Assembly: GCA_946807835.1 (NCBI GenBank)
Contig: OX327684.1
Span: 11,308,501-11,372,500 of the forward strand
DNA: 64,000 nt
Origin: Ailanthus altissimus
Lineage: Eukaryota > Streptophyta > Magnoliopsida > Sapindales > Simaroubaceae
Reading direction: 5' to 3'
Every line of letters begins with the position of its first letter. The stretch's first letter is position 1. Positions 56,184-64,000 of the stretch are shown here, piece after piece. Both the position numbers and the translations under genes were made by a program. The notes under the pieces were generated by a model, which worked only from the letters and a program-made list of their open reading frames with translations, had not been told where the DNA came from and ran no database searches.

Positions 56184-56883
56184 CTAAATCAAGTCATCAG
56201 CCGCCGGGACTGAAATACAATAAGAAAAATCAGATAGCCAACAAGCCTGACCATTTAAATTTAAAGCATATTGAGCCAAGGCATGAGCAACCCTATTGAC
56301 TTTCTGATACACAAATTGACAAGTGCTAAATTCGAATGACAGAAGAATTACTTGGATATCCTTTAAAGCCAATCTCCGATCTCGGACATTCGTCATACTG
56401 AATCATCTTGATAACCGAAAGAGAGTCACTTTCCATTATCACACTCTTATAGCCAGAAGAGAAGGCTAACTTTAAACCTGCTAAACAAGCCAATGCTTCA
56501 AGAATTTCCACCGAATCCAGACTCTGCATGGGTGCAGCAACAGCCGCCAATATTGTTCCCGAATGATCTCGGATGACAGCTCCCAGTCCGGTTCTTTTCA
56601 ACAACTTGTTACGTGCGGCATCACAGTTTATTTTAACCGAATTCTCGCCCGGAGGAGACCATTTGGCTTCGGCAAATTCTGCCGGCAAGTCATCAATCCA
56701 ACATATCAGCTCCCCATCTTTACGGTAACAACCATTATGAATCAATGCATTTCTATTATGCCATAGAGTCCAGCACCCAGCCACAGCCCAATGAACCTGT
56801 TCTTTTGTTGCATTCTGAGTTATGAGAAAGGCGATGTCCCCAAAATCATTATTCGCAGCAACACCGTCCACTTTTAATTGCAC
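56184..56883 (-). pseudogene. Plant RNase H-like (RVT_3) domain fragment, frameshifted
   Basis: On the minus strand a 185-codon frame (56,326-56,883) reads 'GCWTLWHNRNALIHNG', then 'WSPPGENSVKINCDAAR' and 'GLGAVIRDHSGTILAA', then 'EILEALACLAGLKLAFSSGY' and 'VIMESDSLSVIKMI'. This is the usual order of the RNase H-like domain that ends many plant non-LTR retrotransposon proteins and stand-alone genes. The catalytic-type residues D (NCDAA), E (EILEALA) and D (ESDSL) are kept. The domain end 'FVYQKVNRVAHALAQYAL' lies in another frame (56,184-56,396), so a frameshift falls near 56,340-56,400. No reverse transcriptase is found upstream. Read as a truncated retroelement or retrogene. Confidence 0.8.
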
Positions 56884-57606
56884 ATGAGTTTGTAGTTAAT
56901 AAAGATTTTTATAGGGGTATTTAGAAAAAAAATATAATGTAATTTTATTGTGTCATTTCATATTTTTTTTTATTTAAAAACAACAAACATTCATTATTTA
57001 TCCTATCTTTTTAATGACAGGAATTAATGTTGTATATATTAAAAAAATAAAAACTAAATTGATATATATTCATAAAATCAGAGACTAGAATAATTTTTTT
57101 CCTTTTTTTTTTAACTCATACATGCAAATATGTTAAAAAAAAATCGTTGTGGCCAACAAATGTAGTTTGGATTCCTCGTCTGTTACTCTTCATTCATGGA
57201 GATGTTCATCAGCACACATATACATAACGATTTACAACGGTACAACTTACAAGAAAAGGAGTATACATTCAACATCCAAGTTGATATTGAATCAATTACT
57301 TGCGCTCAGAAGAGTTCATTCCCGTATCCACATTCCATGATGATTAATTTATTTCATTGAAACATCAAAGTTAAATTTTTGTACAAAATCATGTTGTATC
57401 TCTTAACATTCGACGACAAATCCTTACAAAGAAAAAGAACTTCTAACTACAATTTTTTTTTTTCCTTTTCCTTCTTTCATTCTTTTTGTGTCTCCAGTAT
57501 ACTTTTTGTAGTGTACTCATTACATATAGCATCTATTTTTCGCTGAATCTCATCCCATTTCTAAAAGTTGTAATTGTATCCAATTTATCTTTCGCCATAC
57601 AATCTC
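56884..57606. other. Intergenic DNA
   Basis: AT-rich; the right part would be the 3' untranslated region of the SYT3-like pseudogene. No gene recognised; the 63-codon open frame at 57,149-57,340 has no motif. Confidence 0.5.
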
Positions 57607-60600
57607 TCAAATCATTTTCCACCGTATCTCGACATGTATCATGCCATTCTTTGAATTGATTAAATGGTATTTTTCGTTGATGCGTCCATTGGGCACAACA
57701 TCAGTGAGATTAATTTCTAGATGCCCCAACAATTCCTACATAAAAAGAAGACGATTTAAAACCCAAACATACAATTTTTTTAAGAAATATAAACAAGAGT
57801 GACAGTAATAGATACCTTTGACCAAAATCTAACACCTGTTCGCTTACTCATAACCTCAATATGGATCTTCTCGTGCAGAGGTGGCTCCTCAAGCATGTAT
57901 TGAAATTCTTCATTCCAGACAGGGTCCCGAGTTTTTCTGATCATCAAACAAAATATGCATAGACAAAAGATGATTGAAACATGAGATTATTTCACAAATG
58001 TTACACCAAAACTAAAAATAGTTGGTTACATCTCTAGTAAGTAGTTTTACAGCAGCTAAATTTGAATATGGAGTATTTTCTTATACTGAAAATTACAGCC
58101 GACGTTCTCTACAATACAAGAATGAACCAAAACATCTAGATTGATCAAAATCATTTTACTGAATATAGAGACAGGAAGTGAAAATAAATTGTAAATATTG
58201 CAACAAGCTTAAGGGTCGAGGCTTTAGGTCATCTTCCTGCTATAATTTTTGGGAACTAAATGAAAATTACATAGATGCACCCTAGACTGAAGAAAGAAGC
58301 GATAACTACTGTTGGGAAGATGTTCTAATTGTACCAAATTAGTATGCCAGCACAACTCAAAGAACACTGATGCAGCATATGATGATCTCAACTAAAATCC
58401 CAGACCACCATTGTCATTGTCAGTAAATGATCTGTTCAAATTATGTTTGAGTCAGTCCACGTTCTCAGTGAAGATCGTAGGCGTTAAATTGATTCATGCA
58501 TAATAAATGATACATTAAACATCTCTAATAGTCCGTACTTGACATCCTAATGATCCTTTCCATTTTTATCACAATTAGACTCCTACAAGCAACTTGAATT
58601 CTTAGATGTGCTTAACTATCCAGGAAGCACAAAATACGCTATTGAAAAATAATGTGATATATCAGGAAAAGAAAGTTCACCTTTGTTTTCTTTCTCTCTC
58701 CTCTAAAAAGGACTGCTGCATATGGATTGTTGTGACTAACCCCTTCTACATCCTCAGCTCCTTGGACTAAAACCGAAAGCAAACCAGCTCCACTCATCTC
58801 CTCATCAGATGACTTATCTGTTCCACTTTCCTTCCTGCTGCATTTATCTGATAATGAACTAAACTTAGAGTTGTCTTCTTTAAAAGGTACCTAAGTCAGC
58901 TCAACTACAATTTTTCCTCCTTGTTTTGTGTCTTTAGGATCATTAATATTTGTGTGCTTGAGCAAATCCAGAGTAAATTCTCAACCTGTCAGTAGTTTCA
59001 GAGTAAATTCTCAATCATGGGGTGTGAGTAGTTTCAGAGGAATCAACTGCATTCCCAACCTGTCATGTCCCCCAACCTGCGGATAATGAAACAATGAAAA
59101 GACAACCATTTTAACCCACATTTGAAAAGCAAAACTCAAGTGAACAAAATCTATTTTTTAGTAGGCTTTTATAAAAAAATCCTTTCTTTTCCTTCACCCT
59201 CTAAGCAACAATAAAGCAGATAAAATTAAAAACCTTGTTCCAATCGAAGATTTGTAATTGAAGAACTTGAGATTGGGGTTCCTTCACAATAAGCTTGAAG
59301 TTCTCATTCCATTCAGGGTTCAAGTTCTTCTTGATAGTGGTTTTCTTTGCTGGTAACCTCTCTCCAGTCAGACTGAGTTTGATGTAAGGATCGGATGTCC
59401 CCAGAAAGCCTTTCTTTAGAGTTTCATAGCCCGCACAACCTTCACATGTAGTATCCCAACAGGCTTCTTTACAGCCACACTAATGAAATATTACAAACAA
59501 AGATTCTCATTAGAAAGACGAAAAGACACATCAGAAAATAATAACCTAATCTCTCTCACCAGTCTCGAACTCTTAACCCCAACAAGATACAAAGAGGACT
59601 TGCTATAAAAAACTAAATTAATTTAGCAATAAGAAACTAATATCATTTTGGTTTTGTTAATGAACTTGATGAGAAAGTCTTGACATCTAGTTTCTTAGTC
59701 TTCACAAAGTCTCTGTTTCTCACAGAACAGATGTCCCAAAATTGAAATTTGACAAGGAGAATGTTTAGATGTTTCTTTACTGTAATTTTATTGCCTTTTC
59801 AGTATCCATGTCATTCCATGAGGTCCTAAAGAGGATCCTTTGATCATAATAATAATACACACATCTGATTTTCCATGAAAAACAAATGAAACTTATTTCC
59901 ACTCCCAAGTAAAGCTAAAGATTTTATTGTAATATGATTTCTGAATGCATATATAGCCAACAGGTCACTGAAACAATCTAAAATCATTTTCAGAAGCAGG
60001 ACTGAACTCAAATTGCAGCACTGACTTCGAGATGTAAATACCAATCTATAGACACAAAGTAAGAAAAAGTATCTAACTTCACCAGTCAAGTGACTAAGGA
60101 GTACAAGAAACAAAACACCATAAGGAAAAAATGAAACTTATTGGAACCAACTTCATAAACAGAAAATTTTAATAATCTAATATAAAATTACCTTGCAGCA
60201 TCAAGAATAGGTATTTCAAGTGTTTGTGGCCAGAGGTAGAGAAAGGCAACATACTTTTGAATAGCCTTCTGAAAGAATCTAGAATAATCAGTCCGTTCAT
60301 AACCAGGCAAACATTAAGTAAACATGGCATCCATCAATAATTCAAATTCTTTCACAACTATATCAAAATCAAATTCCTACCCTAGAGAGAGTCACCAGTG
60401 CAGCACCTGAATGAATTGATAAAGGCCGGGTATTGACATAATGTCTCCTCCCAGTATGTTCATTCCAAAATCTACATGTGGCTGCAAATATATGAGAACC
60501 ATTATACAAGAATAAGCTGCTCAATTTGTATTGTATCATAGGAGCAACAATGAATCATCATCCTTCAATGTTACAGGAAATTGCTTACCCTCTCCATCAA

Positions 60601-63466
60601 AGACACCACAATGTTAGCAAAACATGGAAAGGTAGGAACAAGAGGTTTCAAAGTTATCGGTGGTGCTGCAAATATTTGCAAATCCACTAGCTGCAAAGAA
60701 GTACAATCAGTCATAAGAAAGAATCATGTTGTCTTTACATTTATAGGAACTCAAAACATTCATTCTTCTGTTGAATACGTGATCTGCTGACCTGAACTGT
60801 GATTCGAAAAGACAACAATTTTAACACCAAAACAATGTTGGGATTGCCAGCCCACCTAATTGCTGTTTCCATTACTAGGTGCTTCTCATTAGTCTCATAT
60901 ACTCTGATACCTGCAAGTTATAAAGCAAACCAAAATGAGAACAATCACTAGCTTCTTCTCTTTAGTCTCCTAGTCTCTAATACCTGAAAGTTAGTTAACT
61001 AAATGAAATACAAAATGGCAATATGGGGTTCAATTTTTGAAGCAGCCCAAGTCTTGCCACTGTCCTATATGATTTTTGATAATTGAAATTGATATCATTC
61101 AGTTAATCTTTTGCTCAAGTTTTGTACAAGTAGTAGGAAAATATGATCTTATTTCATATTATCGTCAAGAGCGAGCATATATTGTTAGCAGTAATTGATT
61201 ATTTACATATGATTCCAGAGTGACTGCATACATTATTACTTTAAAAAAATTGTGATACTTCTTCTAGCATGCAGTTGTTCTCTCAGCTTATCATTCTTGT
61301 GGAAATCCTAATTTCCTATACTTCAACAATTATTTTCCAGAAATACACCTAAGTAAACATCCAATTGATCCTTACATCCACACACTCAAACACAGATTAT
61401 TGCATAAAGATTGACAAATGGGAATTAAGAAATGGTTTATGTAGCAAACAAGTGCAAAAGTTTGCAAGCTTTTAACTGAATGAAGGCTTGTAATAGAGGT
61501 TATACTATCCTTAATCTGGAAATAGTTGTTCAATAAAGAAGGCATTTCAGTTCAATAAACATTACTAAATGACTAACTGGACCTTTAGGATTCACCCCCT
61601 TATCATTTTAGTTAGCAACCATAACTAAGTAAACCTTGTCGACCTTACCATGAATAGTTGGAGGAATACTTCCAAGAGTTAGATTCTCAAAATCAATGGC
61701 TTCTATCTTATACTTCCCTATGTACTCCGCAATTATTGGCTGCGCTGTCTTTCTTATGATACCACTAATTGCCTGTACATTAACAGGAACTCAAATTTAT
61801 TGTAATCACCTATAAGTTCTAAAATATTTGAGCTATGAAACTACCTTATCAAGGTAAGGCCACATATCCTTGAGAAACTTGTTTAACCAATCTACCTGTA
61901 GAATCATGCTAATTTAATCAATAAATTGATTGGCTTCATGCTCAAGGAGTAATGACAAGAATGTAAGAAAACAATACCAGTAGCACTAATATAAACAAGC
62001 AGAAGAAGTAACTGCCTCATTTGCAATATTTACACGCTCATAATCAGGATTCTTTACCCATAGTGGAATTTCATGTAAGAGGTCGAACAAAGGAATAGTA
62101 TCTAATTCGCGAAGAGGCCTAATAACTGGATCCTGCATCAAGCAGTCTAATATTAAAACAAAAACATTGCTGCAATGCAGTTCCATCTCCAAAGATATAA
62201 ATCTCATATTTCAATTGCAGCGTAATAATTTCAGATTCTAATGCTTATTGAGCATATAGCAATCGAACAAAAATGTAGATCAAATAGTCCATTATTTTAA
62301 TAAGTGTTATAGTACAAGGAAAAAATGGAACACAAAGTTCCTTCAAATAACACAATGTGCCTTCAGGCTTCCCTTGCAAGTGCACCATGCTACATGGCTT
62401 TCATTACATGTAAAGAATCATACTTCGTACAATTTATAAAAAAATCCATTTCTAGATCAGAAAGAGGAATCCAAGAATTTTCTAAGAGATGCTGCTGCAA
62501 GACTTTCTCACCACTGAAAGGGATGCTGAAATTTCTGCTGTGACTCTTTTCAACAAGTAAATTCACCTTTTTTCATTTCAAGAGAAATTGAAAGATTACA
62601 AAGTCATCTATCTGTGTCAGGTCAGAATGGTTATACGGATGAAGAAGAAAATTTCTTCCCAATTTGAGAATGTTAAAGAGCAGATTAAATAGAAGCAGGA
62701 TTGATGGTTGCATATTACAAAAGTATTAACAGCATGTGAAACAACCACCTAAAAATTCAAACTAGAATACTAAAACAAGAAGAATCAAAATCATCGACAC
62801 AGATGGCAAAGAAGAAGTAATTTTACAGCTATTTTTACTTGAAATGCAGGCAAGTAAAGTTCGGGCCAAAGTTGAATGACGCTAATTGCACATTGCAAAC
62901 AACAAAAATAAGCTGTGACAAGTGAGCCACAATTCTTGGCTTCTCTTAATACAAAACTGGTAGCATGGAAACCAAATTTTGAAAAAGAAAAAAAAGCAAA
63001 AAGCAAAAATGTCAAATTAATATTCATTTTCAAAATAGTCCCCATTGAAGAGGTAACTCATACCCCAAAACTAATCTTCAAAATTCAGGAAAAAATATTA
63101 ACAATTAATTCCCTTTTTTTTTCTTTCGAAGCAAGTGGCACAAACAACAGATGAATAAACAGAAATGTATTACTGCATACAGTTTCGCAAAACCAAAACC
63201 AAATTTAGCATACTTCATAAATACTCAATCAACTAGCAATATCAATCAATCAAATTCAAACAGCTACGATGAACATGCAGCTGACAAAAACCAGTAAATA
63301 TCCATTCAAGCTAAAGCAGATATATTGACATAAGATATTTCAATGTTAATTACCTCAACTTGTTCAGGCTTGGAATAGATGAAGAAGAAGAACCCAAGAA
63401 TGAGGCCTAGAGGAAGTCCAATGATTCCAAAACCAAAAATTCCCAATAACTACTCAAAAATCCCAT
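57607..63466 (-). pseudogene. SYT3: SYT3-like plant synaptotagmin (extended-synaptotagmin type), inactivated
   Basis: Intact relatives tether endoplasmic reticulum to plasma membrane: an N-terminal membrane hairpin, a lipid-moving SMP domain and two C2 domains. Twelve exons are readable: 63,354-63,466; 62,034-62,132; 61,845-61,895; 61,649-61,772; 60,792-60,910; 60,589-60,690; 60,407-60,481; 60,192-60,268; 59,234-59,479; 58,681-59,076; 57,816-57,944; 57,607-57,735. They cover the membrane segment, SMP ('IPLWVKNPDYER', 'DMWPYLDK', 'PHVDFGMNILGGDIMSIPGL'), C2A ('GTSDPYIKLSLTG', 'NLNPEWNENFKL') and C2B ('NNPYAAVLFRGE', 'RDPVWNEEFQYMLEEPP'), ending 'HVEIRWKMI'. Lesions: a one-base loss after codon 5 in exon 1; a one-base loss in exon 9 near 59,417; stops in exon 10 at 59,011-59,013, 58,981-58,983 and 58,891-58,893, two of them in a small tandem duplication; loss of the acceptor AG before exon 11 (tttg at 57,945-57,948). 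The other splice sites are normal, so decay looks recent. Confidence 0.9.
58968..59036 (-). repeat. Small tandem duplication in exon 10 of the SYT3-like pseudogene
   Basis: 'agagtaaattctcaa' and 'gtagtttcag' occur twice in 69 bp, with unlike sequence between them (cctgtca versus tcatggggtgtga). Each copy carries an in-frame TGA on the minus strand. Confidence 0.85.
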
Positions 63467-64000
63467 TTTTGCCTTTCCAACTTCAAGAGATACTGAAATA
63501 AATGCAAATCAAAACTGTTAAAAAAATAGAAGAGTAAACGAGAGACCACTGAATAGAAACAGTTTTTTTTTTTCTTGGAAGATGGCGATAGAGTCTAGCA
63601 AAATTTATGCAGTTATAATTCGGGAATGTAACGAAAATAATACTGACAATTTAATTAAAAAGAGAAAAACAAAACCGCCAAAACACGTTTTGTTTTAGTT
63701 TTAGTTTAATTTAGATATATTTCATATTCTTACGGGCGTATTAAAAATTCTATACATTTTAAATTATATTTTAAATTAAAATATAAATAATAAAATAATA
63801 TAAATTTTAAAATTATTTATTATACTATTTTACAGTATAATAATTATTTAATTTATTATTTAAAATTAAACAATTTAAAATTTTATTTAAAATGCCAAAC
63901 ATTATTTTTTATTTGTAATTGAAACGTGAACTAATGTGAAATTGGAAGCTCTTGCTCTTAAAGACCCCATTTGTTTGTTTCTTAGTTGATGGAGAAAGGA
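63467..64000. other. Upstream region of the SYT3-like pseudogene
   Basis: The 5' leader of the minus-strand pseudogene is followed by AT-rich DNA (63,700-63,900). The last bases contain an ATG (63,989) that could start a plus-strand gene continuing past the window, but too little is present to tell. Confidence 0.45.

Noticed and set aside
59234..59479. Reading the exon 9 frameshift as an extra intron in the SYT3-like gene
   Set aside because: There are no splice signals around the point, and both sides match one continuous C2 domain with a single base missing.
63989..64000. ATG at the right edge as the start of a plus-strand gene
   Set aside because: Only four codons are present, so it cannot be judged.

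Overview
The window is eudicot plant nuclear DNA. It is very AT-rich, its genes have GT-AG introns, it has several layers of nested transposable elements and old integrated pararetrovirus DNA, and its recognisable genes are plant-specific. The species cannot be named from the sequence.

Layout. Positions 1-16.2 kb are a transposon nest. A decayed MULE-type DNA transposon has its transposase on the minus strand (about 16,150 to 5,230) and a convergent plus-strand ULP1-type protease gene (about 2,720-5,040). An 8.48-kb Ty1/copia element (6,049-14,530, minus orientation, LTRs of 2.1-2.2 kb) splits the transposase inside a codon run. A diverged relative of the copia LTR lies at the left edge, and a short SINA-like RING fragment sits near 2.55 kb. 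Positions 16.2-20.0 kb are AT-rich intergenic DNA.

Genes. (1) A BTB/NPH3-family gene, plus strand, 20,027-23,686, four exons, 632 residues, intact. (2) COX16, a mitochondrial cytochrome c oxidase assembly factor, plus strand, 25,022-36,892, three exons, 138 residues; its first intron is 11.3 kb because it holds endogenous pararetrovirus DNA from two different caulimovirid lineages, one of them as a head-to-head inverted repeat. (3) A WAV3-type RING plus von Willebrand A E3 ubiquitin ligase, minus strand, 43,896-39,334, two exons, 722 residues, intact. (4) A SYT3-like plant synaptotagmin, minus strand, 63,466-57,607. All 12 exons are recognisable, but it carries two frameshifts, three in-frame stops and a lost splice acceptor, so it reads as a pseudogene.

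Between the WAV3-type gene and the SYT3 pseudogene lies a second nest. An LTR element (about 48,045-53,620) carries a 450-bp hAT-like element in its left LTR, with a perfect 8-bp target duplication and an empty site in the sister LTR, and a 1.39-kb solo-LTR-like insertion in its interior. Downstream are an AT-rich inverted tandem repeat (54.6-55.0 kb) and a frameshifted RNase H-like fragment of retroelement type (56.2-56.9 kb).

The intact genes do not form a pathway. They are ordinary dispersed housekeeping, signalling and ubiquitin genes with repeat-filled spaces between them. The most notable content is the structure of the viral insert in the COX16 intron and the decaying synaptotagmin gene.
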